Positions 1 through 12,570 of a stretch of 64,000 bases of DNA are shown here, piece after piece. The DNA lies in NCBI RefSeq assembly GCF_000150275.1, contig NW_002060963.1, positions 901,262 to 965,261 of the forward strand. The letters are read 5' to 3'. Position numbers and translations under genes: made by a program. The notes below the pieces were generated by a model. The model was not told the origin of the DNA. It saw only the letters and a list, made by a program, of their open reading frames with translations, and ran no database searches. The DNA is from Trichoplax adhaerens. Lineage: Eukaryota > Placozoa > Uniplacotomia > Trichoplacea > Trichoplacidae. Every line of letters begins with the position of its first letter. Position 1 is the first letter of the stretch.

Positions 1-75
1 ATAAGTTAAATTACGCAATCCTTGCGTCTAGTAGTTAGGAATAAGGTGAGTTTTATACAACGCCGCACAACCTAC

Positions 76-2739
76 CCAGGGTCATAAATGGATAGTCTAA
101 CTTGAAATATTCCTGTTGATATAATGAAGCCATAAGTGCGGCAGTATCCAATGTTGATTTGCCATCCATAGATTGATCAGGAGGAGTCCAGAGTCTAATC
201 TGATTAGCATAATATTATTTGCGTTATTACTTTCACGTTTATCAAATCAACCATCAATATAAATTGAAGGATTTAAAGTTTCGACGTTAGGATAAAGAGC
301 GCTGCAAGTCTAATACTGGCAATATTAAAACTGTAGAACGAAATGGACTGAAAAATATTACTACTCAGACTAAGATGAATGCACTATTTTATTCGAAATC
401 ATAAGAATAATAACATACTTTGAAAATTTATCGATACATGCTTTTTCAATTTTTATTACTATACCTTGCAGTGCACAAGATTCTATTCAATTGTAGTACA
501 TCGTTAAAATTGACAAGAGATCGCAGTACTTACATATATATTTGACATGTTGGTTTGTACCGGAACTAGTGTAGGTTCGAAATCCAAGACAGCAATAGCA
601 AGATTGTGTGGACTGATAAGAGTGCTCTCTACATTATTTCATGATATTAAAAATGCCAAGAGAAAAAAACGAAAATTCTATTAGTGTCTACAAATCTGTT
701 GAGTTCTAGGATCAACGTTATCATACAATCTTAAACTTGTTACCATTAAATCGATCTTGAACCAGGCCATCTTTCAATACCTTGCTATCGAATAAACGGC
801 CATTAAATAAGGTAGCAGAAGTTGTTGTTGCATTTCGAAACATAGTTAACTGAAATTTAGCCAAAAATGAAGGCTCATCAAAACAGGGAAAGATTAGCCG
901 TGCGTTGTTTGGGTAGGAATTGGATAGGAAAATTTTTCTTAAATTTGATGATGCGCTGTTACTAAAATGTGATTATACAAAGAGGTCATAAAAAAGAAGA
1001 CATCTTGAGATTAGAATTGTATAACAAAGTAACTTCTGATTAGATAAAATTCGATTCTTCTATACAAAACAACTTTTATTTGCATAGTTAATTAATCTAT
1101 CGCAAGGTGATATAAATGCAGTACTAATGAAGTATTGATTACAACTCTTGTGTTCAAGTGTTATACTCGTAGAAGTCAAGTACAGTATCTTGGTGATATT
1201 TATACCGTCGTAATTGAATTCGATTAAAGTAGTGATTAGAACTAGAAGTATTCAAGTATAAGCTAAAAATAGTATCTCGACAATATTCATACCGTAGTCA
1301 TAAAGTCTATAACTTTGAAGTAGTGACTAGAACAAGTGTTGAAGTGGAAGCTAAGAACAGTATCTCGATGAAATTCATGCCGTAGTCATGAAGTCTACAA
1401 TATTGATATAGGGACTTGATTAAATTACAAGTGTTGAGTGGAAGCTAAGGACAATATCCCCATGATATTCGTACTGTAGTCATAAAGTCTATAATACTGA
1501 TGTAGTGACTAAAGAACTACAAGTATATCAGCGTCAGCTAAGGACAGTATCTCGATGATATTTATACCGTAGCCATGAAGTCTATTGAAAAAGTCTGTCT
1601 AGAAAAGTTTAAATGGAAGCTAACTACAATATCTCGATAATCACCTTTCCTGGTCACTGGAGAAATAAGATTGAGTATAAATGCCTTGCGGTGCATTCTG
1701 AATCGACGAAGCGAAATTATAGAAAAGAAAATATTTGCCAATAGCTTGCATCCGTTGCAATTTAATATAATAATAATCGTTAGCAGCATAATATCCAACT
1801 TTCTCAATGACAGGGACCGGCCCTGAATGATAATGGCCAATTTTGGGAGTGTCCGTTATCGTGATATTCTTGGTGTGGACGATAATAATATCAGTGGGTT
1901 GTGTAATCATAACAGTAATTTGAACTTCACCCACAATTAAATTGCGTTCTGGATGTAATTGTAGCATCAGTTTATAATTTTCTGGTTTAATAGACGTCCG
2001 TAGACGAGAACTTGCTAATTCAGGAAAAGGTATAGAAATCGGTGTGGAGGATGGCGTTGACGTGTTCGCCGCTGGACTGGATGGTGTGCTTGGTTTAGCC
2101 GTTGGCAATTTTGTTGCTTGGTGTTGTAGCTTGGGTCTTTGGTGTTGTTGCTTGGGTCTTTGGTGTTGTTGCTTGGGTCATTGGTGTCGTTGCTTGGGTC
2201 TTTGGTGTTGTTGCTTGGGTCTTTGGTGTTGTCGCTTGCGCTGTTGGCAATTGGGCTGATGGCGTTGCTGTTTTTGTAGGCGTGCTTGCGGTGGTAGGAG
2301 GCAAGCTTGTCGATGTTGTTACTCTACTACTAGTAGGCAATTTTGCAGAAGTCGGTGTACTACCAGTCGCTGAAGTAGGTTTAGTCGCCGTGGTTACATG
2401 GGCCGATGATGATGATGATGCTGTCGTCTGATTTGGACTACTTGTCGCCTTGGATGTTGCATGTGTAGCAAGAGACATGGTTGTACCTTGCTGAGTGCTA
2501 TTGGCTAAACTTGGCGTGGTGGGACGAGTTGGTAATGTTGTTGAATTGGAATGAGACATATTTTGTAGTGCTCGAGGTATAAAAACACCCATTAATATGC
2601 CACCAATACCAAGAATAACAATCGCCACAAGGGCAATAAGTAAACCTTTCGTATGCTTCTTATACCATGGTTTATTGCGATTGATATTAAAGATAATATC
2701 ACTTTCATCAATCAGAAAGGATTTTTCAGCGCTAAACAT
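76..2739 (-). CDS. M1 (aminopeptidase N-like) zinc metallopeptidase, 5' part only, with mucin-like stalk
   Basis: Type II membrane ectopeptidase of the M1 family, truncated by the window edge. Exons in transcript order: 2739-1645, 937-727, 626-534, 199-76. Exon 1 encodes a short cytosolic tail, a membrane segment at about residues 32-54, and a long Ser/Thr/Pro stalk ending in 21-bp repeats (ATTPKTQ). The M1 N-terminal domain follows, starting near LRTSIKPENYKL. Exon 2 carries the M1 signature NNARLIFPCFDEPSF. Exon 3 reads SPHNLAIAVLDFE, matching the 'MSTYLLAFxVSDFE' region. Exon 4 reads IRLWTPPDQS...EYFKLDYPF. The catalytic GAMEN and HExxH exons lie beyond position 1, so activity cannot be judged. 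Splice phases of exons 1-4 agree. The exon 1 reading frame shifts at about 2106-2120 inside the stalk repeats (one extra base or two missing). The first intron has an AAG acceptor. No specific paralogue is assigned. Confidence 0.92.
1140..1640. repeat. Degenerate tandem minisatellite in M1 intron 1, period about 82-94 bp
   Basis: The phrase a(g/a)tatctcg-atgatattcataccgtagtcat-aagtct recurs at 1184, 1271, 1359, 1453, 1546 and 1628. Each unit ends in a variant of gaagtggaagctaaggac. The last partial unit runs directly into the splice donor of M1 exon 1, at 1641-1644. It is intronic and has no coding potential that I can see. Confidence 0.85.
2115..2236 (-). repeat. Coding 21-bp tandem repeat (heptapeptide ATTPKTQ) in the M1 stalk
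   Basis: About five to six head-to-tail copies of a 21-bp unit, read on the minus strand as GCA ACA ACA CCA AAG ACC CAA. They encode a Thr-rich, probably O-glycosylated stalk. The last copy is imperfect, and the reading frame changes there. Confidence 0.9.
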
Positions 2740-5700
2740 GTTGATTTTCTGCCTTCAAAACTTCTTCCAAGGTGGCTAATAAAGCTCAGTATTGCAGAAA
2801 TAGCTGTATGGAACTATTCTAAATTGATTGGACTAGGAATTGAGATGAAAAATGGATTCAATGGAGGATTATTGCCATTTACGAACGACTTGATTTAATT
2901 TCTAAACTAACTTGAAGGAGAAACACCGCCCAGACAAGTGTTCTGACGGCAAAGAGCATGCAAGAGTAGGACAATTCAATCAAGTTGCTGCTATTGCGCA
3001 CGCGTATCAGACTACGTCATTTTACTTCTCCAATCCGGAACAGATTATTCGACACTCGACGGTCAATATCAGCGGCGATGACCGCAGGTGACTGACATCC
3101 GTTAGCACTCCATGAGTCACGTGAGCCGATCTATGTGAGTTAACATAGTAGGTTATTACCACTGCTCCATCAGCTGTCTTCGATTGGCTCTTCAGGTGTA
3201 GAGACTCATAGCTCATACTATGAACAATATTCAACATACTATGAGCTAGATAGTATATTGTGCTAACAGAACATAACGTAATATGATAAATAAAATTAAT
3301 TAATTAAATTCATTTACGTACATATAGAATATAATGTCATATATAATAAATTAATTTGATTTGATTAATTCATTTATTCATGAATAATACGGAGCAGTGT
3401 ACGAATATATTAAATTAAATTAAGCCTAATTTCGCAGACTGTTCCGTATTATTACGCAAAATCATATTGAATAATGAATGGTATGAGCTGTGAGCTATGG
3501 ACTACTAGGAGAAGCCCTTCGGTTTTCTTCTGGGGGGGGGGGGGTCCGTAGCTACTCATAAATATGCAATAATATAGTTCCTGATATTAATAATTCATAA
3601 CTTATAGCATGGGCTGCACGTAAATAGGCAGTACGTATACTGTAGTCCCTGGTAATATCCATCTTATTAGCTATTAATTATTACTTAATTACATCGAACA
3701 TGTACGGTATCCCATGCAAATGATCTAATATAATATAATATTATAATAGCAAGTTAATTAAATTAATTGGCTGTCAAAATGCTTTATTTACTGTTAGTGT
3801 GTTTAGCTACGTCACTTGAGAAACAGCATGCAATGCAGTTCAACTGGCCTAACTGTTCGAGTGATTTATTAATCAATCATTCGTATGAAGCTTTAGTCCG
3901 TTTATACTGTAGAAGTACGCCTACGTGCAGTAGGTGTATATATCGGTGCGAGCATACAGTCATACAGTATACAAATTGACCTAAAATGAGTCGGGCTTTT
4001 TTCTATTATGTACATATATCAATTTCAGCAACTTCCTAAAATGAAGTTTTGCGATAGACGTATACAGAATGTCCACTGTGGACTGAACTTTTACGCAGGG
4101 CTGCGAAACACTCCCTCTCTCATCTAAAATGAATTCACTCCTCTCTTTCGATTAGGAGAGAAATACTATATTTACTACAGTACTCTAGTGGATATCAAGG
4201 GTTATTACTACTATAGTCATTGCTATTGGAATACCAGAATATGAATACTACTTCGTTATCCGCCCCTTGTTGGCGATTTACAAGTTCGTACGTGCCCTAT
4301 TTAGGAATTCTACTATATCACAATAGATGCAATATACATCCAGACGGACATTATAGCAAATTGTCACCGTAGATGCGCTACTATAATTTCTCGCTCGTGA
4401 TAATTAACATCAATGTACCGCTAATGTTCGTCCTTGAATATTATGTATGTGTAATGCTACACCTGCTGGTCGCACTTTGCAGTACTTGATACCTTAATTT
4501 GCATTGAGAGTGCATTTATAGTCTTATACTGTAGCACAGACCTCTGCATATAACATAATCATAGGCGACAATGTTATTATACTGTCAATTTTGAAAGTTT
4601 ACTTAGCACTACTAGACACACGTATTCAATTAGCATGATTCCAACAATGTTAAATTAACTTTGTTTCTAGGTTTAGCCATTACTGTACATTCCGTCACTA
4701 GAGGTTAATGCTTCAGCATCATACCGTATTACTTAATATAGAATCACAAATAACTGCAATGCATTACGGATGATAGTAAACCTTAAAAAATACATTGCAC
4801 TGTACCACATAGATTATACTGGTTATATCACAGTTCAGTAAAAGAACGATTTTCAAAATTGTCAAGTAATAGCGTTGTTAACATCGATCATAGCTATAAA
4901 TGCAGTACGAACATCTTTGGCAGGAAGCAGCGTTCCTGATTATGTCTTGGATTTGTAGCTCAGCGATAGTTGAATAGTTGCTTACTGTACTTTATAGTAT
5001 ACGAATATAGACAAAAGTAATTGTAATATGAGAGCAGACTTTACACGTACAATGTACGTTATATTGGATAGTGTTGCACGTATTACTCTTGCGTAAAGTG
5101 AAAATTTTTAAAATTGGCAAGCATCAGTCTTGTTAACATCAATAATGGCTAAACATGATGCATGAACATCTCTAGTAGGAAGCGATGTTCCTGATCATGT
5201 CTTGGGTCTTTAGTACAGTAGTACAGTAATTTTAGATATTGACCCAGGAAAGGACTTTGATTATATTCAGTGCTGTAGTTTAATGGTGGACTTAGCACCC
5301 CGAATGAAGTCCAAGTATTATTTAAATACGCTTGCATTGAATTTATTACAAACTACTAAATTATTACGATTTAATCACTCGTTTGTCAGTATATTGTTCC
5401 GACTGGAAATACAGCAACTGTATGTAGCCGATTACAAACTTACCAATATGCACATAATATGGAATAATAAAGCAGAAAAAGAAATTTTCGACTGCTCGAT
5501 TAAACTTTACAATTGACTTCAACACAACAAAGATCACATCTATCTCACATCATCACAAAAACACTTACAAAAGAAAAAAACAGATACAGCATAGCTACGC
5601 AAACTTTATTGGTACAAGGGCATCAAAATCTCACAAATAGTTCATTTCGCTATTCAACGATAAGCTGACACATATCGTTGCCAACAGTTGACCATATACA

Positions 5701-6801
5701 TTGGTTACTTTAAAGTCATATATATCTGTTTTTGAATTAATTTAAAATAGATGTTGATAGGTAATAACTCTAACGCTGGACCAATCAAATGTTGCACTTC
5801 AAAACCGATTGAAAGAAAAATACAATTAAGCTGCTTGATATGGCATAATAGTTCCAATCACATTTCTTATCCCGTACTTACAGTAATGCAAATGCAATAT
5901 TCATTTCTAAAGAATCCATTATTGTACTAATATTGTAATTATAAATAAATACAAATAATATTACCATTGACACACTACGAACATCAATCCAACAATTAAT
6001 ATACTACTGTATGATAGCACTATTAGAATCATCGATGCCCTATTTAGATGTAACAAAAGTCCAGTATATATTATAGATGATGCAAAACTAAATTACAGCA
6101 TACTATACTTCGCATGTTGTAAATATTTTTTTTTTTGCAAGAAATGATAAATATAAGCAAGAGTTTAATTCTAAATATGTCATGAACACCTAATACAGTG
6201 CTTTACGTACTCTAATCAGTACATTAAATCAGCTAATCTCAACGTCTTCCAAATTGTTAATTATTGCTTTTAATAGTTACCCTTATAGAGTAATTTAAAC
6301 CGAAGCAATTGCGCTCTATTTGACAATTGCCCTGCTCAATATTGCTAAAACCAATTCAGTTCATGTCGACTATATATTTCGACAGTATCGTTTAAAATGG
6401 GTAAAAATAATTTGATCGATCAATCCTAACTGCTAGCGATAAGTACGGTATTGTAACTACTACTACATATTCTACAAATACTAATAATAACAGCAAATAC
6501 ACAACGTCGTATACGTATAAATACGGATTGAGCGGTGTAAATCGTAATTATTGGTATCGTTATCTTTTTAGCACTTGAAAGTAGTGTTGGGCGATAATTA
6601 GGAATCCGCAATAACGTACGTGGAAAAACGATCGTAGAAACTCACTTGATACAAATCGATATCATCAGCAATCGATGATCTATAAAATAATATCGTTTTG
6701 TCACGTAAACATAACACAGTGGAATTAATTTACAAAAAAATCGGAAAATTCGATAAATAGTTATTGAACAACGTCAACTAATGGACTTCGACGCTTTTTT
6801 T
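2740..6801. other. Intergenic region, 4 kb, no gene recognised
   Basis: Between the M1 and SLC8 genes, both on the minus strand. It holds a 13-G run at 3532-3544, AT-rich stretches around 3280-3420, and a diverged direct repeat at 4850-5212. Short open frames such as 3767-3979 and 5283-5516 match no family I know and have no splice-consistent neighbours. Promoter or UTR sequence of the flanking genes must lie here, but I cannot place it. Confidence 0.6.
4850..5212. repeat. Diverged direct repeat, two copies of about 110 bp
   Basis: Copy one is 4850-4958 and copy two is 5103-5212. Shared blocks include caaaattg-caag, gttaacatc-at, gaacatct, and ggaagc-gttcctgat-atgtcttgg. No coding meaning is seen. 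Confidence 0.6.
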
Positions 6802-9800
6802 TTAAAATCCTGGTATATGACAATACGATTCAAGAGAAGATAAAATTATGTACAAAAGCCATAAGAATATAAAAAAGACTGCTGTTGCATACTTTGGTCC
6901 TCTTGGTCCTCCTAATTCACCACCGACAGATTTCGTCCTCCTTAACATTAAAACTGCGATACAAACAATGGCTACAGCGCAAAATATGGTCACTGAGAAA
7001 GCCAATGAACCAGAAGGGACGTAAAATTTTTCACCTTTTATTGCATTAGCAACAGCAGCGACGCACCAAGCGAGACCTAAGCCCAAGAATACATTAACAG
7101 AATTACTACCGGTCACATTACCGATGGAAGAATCGGCGTATTTGTCATTAACTGCTGCAGTTTTGCTGGCAAATGTATCTAGAATAACGGGTATACAACG
7201 TTTATTAGGTTAGTATGATAACACAATCACCTTCCTATCATGCTAGAGACATGCGAGAATTTTACCTGGTAGACTTGTACCAAGAGCAACAAAAGTTATG
7301 GCAGTTACACTATCTTTCAGGCCAACAGTACAACCGAAATGCGAAGCTAAATCGCCAATAAATGTTGTTAAGATACCAATCATAATAATAGATACACAAA
7401 AGCAGGCCCATCCTCCCCAGATTTCCGTTGGTGGTACAAGAGCGAAAATTAATTTCCAAAAGATAGTTAAGTAATGCATGATGTAGTCAGTGCAAGTTGG
7501 TTTAGTCTCTTCATCATCATCATCGTCATTATCACCACCATTAACTGTCAAAGCAGCACTAAAATCAATTATTCATCAATGGATAAAAAAATGATGTTAG
7601 TATTAGCAGTTACACGAGAATTCAATCATGCTAACATAGGTACGAGAGCGTTTCGAATGGAAAATAATTCCGATAATTTAGAAGCAATTTATACCGAAAT
7701 TGTTCGCGCCAAGTTGACGTCCCGATAGCCATAGCTAAATTAGCTTTTTTTAACAATTTATCAACCGTATTTTTAAACTCGTGACTTTCAATAATTGTAA
7801 CTTCTGCTTCTTTATAGGGGCCCAATGATGGATTAACATCAATAGGTTGATTTCCGGTCGTTTTAGCGACGTGATTTCTTTCCTTTTCAATACGTTTCTT
7901 ATCCTTAAAGTATGGTTCACCCAAAAGGACGTAGAAGATTTCATTCTTTTCATATTCTTCGTCATCAACGATATGCACCTCAATGGTTTTGCTAAAGATA
8001 CATGTTAAAAATGTAATAGAGTCTAATTAATAAGCAAGTTGTACAATAACATCTAAATCTCCCTGCCTTAGCTAATAGTTATAATTGTTGTCCAATACAG
8101 TAGTTATACAAATCAATTATAAACAAGTGATAGATTGATAGTTACTAGTAGTACTTACGAAGTTTCATCGTTTTTAAATTCAAGTTCACCAACTGCATCT
8201 TCATAATCGTCGCCGCCTCCCTTAGCTGTTCCTTCCTTAGTATGATAAGGCACTCGAATGGTACCACGTGCACCAGATTTACGCTCGACTGTAAGTGATA
8301 ATGTTCCAGCGGTTTCAATAACTGAATATTTACTTTCAGAGAAAGAAAATACACCAGGATGATCATCGTCTAAGATAACAACCGTTGCTGTCGATGGTGA
8401 CTCTATTACACATTTTTGCTCATTATCTGTAGTGGAAACAAATTTGGCATTGCTCAACAAAACATAAAAGTACTCATCTTCCTCGTAGATATCATCATCT
8501 ATAATTGTAATTTTGATATCTTTACGACTCTCTCCAGCTTTAAAACGCAATGTGCCATTAGTAGTTACATAATCTTCGCCGGAATTGGCTGTTCCATCTT
8601 GTGTTTTGTAATCAACAGTTAGAACGTTATTTAAGTTACCAGTTCGTTCAACAGTTACACCTACTGTACCACAGTTTTCTAAAACTGTGTACTTCTCTGG
8701 TGAGAAGTAGATCTGAGTAAGACTGCATTTCTCAATGTCTTCCGGATCTACATTTCCATCAGGGTTAGCTGGAAGGCTCATTTTTCGCTGCTTGATTACA
8801 TTTCCACTTCCAGTGAGTTTACGCGTGGCTTGAATGCGATAATAAGCACGTGATTTCGGTTGATATTTTAAAGCTTCATAACTAGCTAATTCTTCAATTT
8901 CTTTTGCAGTGGCATTGGGATGATTTTGTTTAATCTCTTTGACAATTTGCATAGCCTTTTTTCGACGCATTTCATCATTCTTTTCTGAATCTACATCATC
9001 GATGCTATCGACATCGTACATTGGGTTATTCTTATAGACAGAATTGAAACCTTCACTATCGCGCTCTTCTTTAGGAGATCTCATAATAATAGAATCAGGT
9101 TCGACTATGACAGCGCGATTTTTTCCATCAGCACGATATTTTTTGCTTAATTTCTTAAATGATAGGAGCTGACGATCAGCAACCCAAGCAATGGTAACTA
9201 ATATCGGAAAGAAAAGTAAAGTAACGACAGCTTCCCAAATATCGATGACATCACGTGATATCCCTTTCAATATCAACAGCAACCATAAATAAGCAAAGAC
9301 TGAACATGATGCTGTAATAAAGAATACTGATAAGTGTTTAATTCGTCGAATTTCATCATCTGGAATAGCTAATACACAAAGTGCAGTGATGATCAATAAA
9401 TTAAAAGCCGCAGAACCAACGATGGTTGAGGGACCAAGGTCTCCAGGTTTAAAATTGTTACCACAAATTTCAATTATTGATAATAAAATTTCAGGAGCAG
9501 ACGAACCCAATGCCATTAAAGTAAGATTGGAAACAGTTTCATTCCAGACACGAACACTGATCCTTTTATACTCGCCGTTGCTCATTTTAACCTTGATAAA
9601 ACGCTCTTTCGACGTTATAATTTCAATTGCAGACATAAAACGGTCAGATATTATAGATACTCCGATGAAGAAAAAAAATAAACTAAAAAAGTAGACGATA
9701 GTGCGACCAACTCTTTCGCCAGTACTTAATGGTAAAATATTTCCTTTAGAGTCCTTTGGATATGGCCAGTGAGGTAAAAATAAGCCATTTTTACATCGAG

Positions 9801-9975
9801 TTGTGGTATTGCATGCGATGAGCCTTTTTTCAGCATCAGATAGAGTAGGAGTAGAAGTTGAATTTATTGTGGAGACATCGCGTTCACTAATGATACTACT
9901 ACCAAGTGTAGGATCGACTTTAAAGTTAAGCACGACAACGGCAATCACCCATAAAAGGGCACTAAATAATTGCAT
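6802..9975 (-). CDS. SLC8A: SLC8-family Na+/Ca2+ exchanger (NCX)
   Basis: Plasma-membrane exchanger trading Na+ for Ca2+, 927 residues. Exons: 9975-8159, 7991-7695, 7558-7266, 7178-6802, all phase-consistent, ending at a TAA. A signal peptide (MQLFSALLWVIAVVVL) is followed by membrane helices. The alpha-1 repeat reads NLTLMALGSSAPEILLSIIE. A basic XIP-like segment follows helix 5 (ADRQLLSFKKLSKKYRADGK). Two Calx-beta domains have acidic Ca2+-binding turns (DDDIYEEDEYFYVLL; DDEEYEKNEIFYVLL). The linker reads VDKLLKKANLAMA...WREQF. The alpha-2 repeat is GTSLPDTFASK. The C terminus, SSLESYCHIPGF, closely matches vertebrate NCX. Exon 1 alone is 1.8 kb and covers TM1-5, CBD1 and most of CBD2, resembling the large first coding exon of vertebrate SLC8 genes. 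I see no mutually exclusive exon pair in the CBD2 region. It cannot be assigned to SLC8A1, 2 or 3. Confidence 0.97.
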
Positions 9976-11319
9976 CTTTAGAGGCTGTAAGAGTACGTTG
10001 AAATGGTATTAGTTTAATGGATAGTACAAAAGAGAAAGAAGATACAATCATCAATAATTTTAAACTTGAAAAAATGATACAAGTAAGCACATCAAGTTAT
10101 CCTCGTCATTTTCGATACAATCAGTGACAAATACCTAAGATGATGCAATAATTGCTAAGCTGTCCTGGTTCTTGCGTATTTAACCTTAATCTAAGGAAAG
10201 AGATTAATAAATTACCGAGGTTATTATGATAAATCTATCCATACGAGCATCAAAAAGCTTGTGTGTTTTTATTCCTTCAAATAAATGATATCGCATCATA
10301 ATTAGTTGATGTGTCGCATATAGCGTTTACTGTTTTATATTTATTTGATATGAAGTCTTGTTACAATCAATTCGATAAAGGAAATTGCAATTTTTTGGGG
10401 GAGTTGGTGCTAGTCTAGTTCATGCACGCTTTCATGATTAGATTAATAATTAATTGCATAGCTGTAGTATTTTTAAATAAAAAGCATACATTATTATAAA
10501 TGGCACCACAGATGATATTATAGTTAGCATTGTCATTAAGCCAGATGAGTACTATCATGAGAAATGGAATGATGTTGATGCAGTGATGGGTAATGTACTA
10601 GTTGATAATTTTGGTCGGCCAATGCTCCTAAACCAGTGCGCAATGAAACTACTGCTATTACAGCTGTACACCGTACCGTTTGTTAAGAAGAGGTTAGGAT
10701 TCTCGGCAGTAAGTTAATTTGATAGCATGATTGAATTTTAAATTCCTATACAATACTGGCAGATTTCTAATCGTAATCAGGCCAAACGATTTTCGATTAA
10801 GAACAGGCTTACACTACTGGTACAATATTTCAGATGCGACTATCGTTGGTGATAATTTCGGCTACTTTAAAACTTTGCAACATTGACACTGCGGATTTTG
10901 CAAGAGATTCGGGTGCTATCGTAAAAGACGATCATTGTTTTGTTGAAAATGAATGCTATAGCACCGTTCACGGGAGAAAAAGTACTGCAGTATTGTTGCT
11001 AGCGTCGTCGTTTATTGATTTTACAATACCAACGCTCTCTTTTACAGTAGTAAAGCACACGAAGGTTTACAATAACAGGCATTGCATAATGGATTGAAAT
11101 CTCTTCTAAAACCCTGCTTTGTATCGTTTATTATGGTAGATAGAACAAGGCAATAAATAATTTAGTGTCTATTTGTGGAGAATCTGGATTTGGCCTATAT
11201 TAAATTGTCTTTTTTAGTCTAACTAAGGGTAGTATTCTTTATTCTATGGCCAATACTTTACGATAAAATGATATCGTGTATTTTCGGGGGTGAATTCGAA
11301 CGTCAATATTAGATCAGTT

Positions 11320-12570
11320 GGTATAGAAGTACAGTACAGTATTGATTGCAACCATGAGAGAGAGAAACGTTATCTTCTTATTCATGATATTTATAATTAA
11401 TGAATGCTTCTCAACGTTGCGGACACATTGGGATAAGAATTGAATCAAGCGAAAGGGATAGCAGTTTGGATGTACAGTACTGTACAGTCGTATATCATTG
11501 ACTGCAGCTGTCCATACAGTATTGTACACCTGATTACGGTCTGGTCTGAAATGGTTTCCAATTTCAACAGTGCAGTGTAAGCAAGCTAACATGGTAGAAG
11601 TTGCTGTGAGTTCAAGAAGTTCTATGCATACAGTAGTAATAATAATTCAACTAACATTGGTGAAGTGGTTTGAAAGGTTATCGAAAATAGCGAGGAGGAC
11701 ATACATCACTCCTGAGAGCGAACCTTGCTTGATCTTGATTGAGAAAATCATAGCCTGAGGATGAATAGTAGTACTGGCGTTGTCGTGGAATAATGGATAC
11801 AATCGCGTTCTGTTTTACCACAGGCTGTCCATTGCAGACGCTCCTTGCGATTGAATTCATAATAAAAAAGCAGATTGAAAGCACCAAAGTCTCCTTGCAT
11901 TGCTCATCTTATTGCCTACTATAAATGTTATTTTACCACCCTCGTACATTATTCCATCGCTATCCAATATTGAAATCAGTCGAGTACGAATTCGTACCAT
12001 TTGAAAGGATTGCTTGTCATGGGAACCATGGAGACAGAAAGGAAAAAGCTGGTGAGTTGTTTCTTCTATCTCTATGACGGGGGGTACTATAGTACAGTAC
12101 AGTACATCATCTTTCATTTCCTTTCACATACGTTGACTGGGACAAAATGGAAGGAAAACTAACGTACAAATACAGTCGTTGAAACCCCTATTTTACGAAA
12201 ATAACATGACTCCATGCTGAATTTGCCAATCTTCCAGCCTGGGCTTGTCTATGACGGACTACCAAAGATATCTTGAATTAAACTCGGGAAGATAACCACT
12301 GTGGACACTGGCAGACTACAGTCGAGTCGAACATGAGATCCGACCATTGTACTGTAGCATGAGTGACTCTGTACTGTACGTTACAGTACAAATATTAGCA
12401 CAGTGCGATTGCGTAAACTGTTGTTGATGCACTGCGTCATCAGCAAGCTTTGACGGCATACTGTACGACTGACGCAATACAGTGATAGCTGGTCATCCAG
12501 GACAGCACGAATAGTACGGTACTGTAGAGTAGAGTGTACAGTACATGTACTCTACTGTACACTCTAAGAC
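11320..12570. repeat. Cluster of palindromic TACTGTACAGTA-type repeats
   Basis: Runs such as agtacagtacagtat, tgtacagtactgtacag and tagtacagtacagtacatc occur at about 11326-11345, 11470-11520, 12085-12107 and 12340-12395. A perfect hairpin lies at 12530-12543 / 12553-12566 (arms tagagtgtacagta and tactgtacactcta, 9-nt loop). Confidence 0.75.

Noticed and set aside
2044-2431. Plus-strand frames rich in Gly/Val/Cys/Trp
   Set aside because: They are the antisense shadow of the Thr/Pro-rich M1 stalk repeats.
10483-10717. Open stretch containing IKPDEYYHEKWNDVDAVMG
   Set aside because: It looks protein-like for about 60 codons but has no good start or splice sites, and no family was recognised. 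Chance is likely in this much AT-rich sequence.
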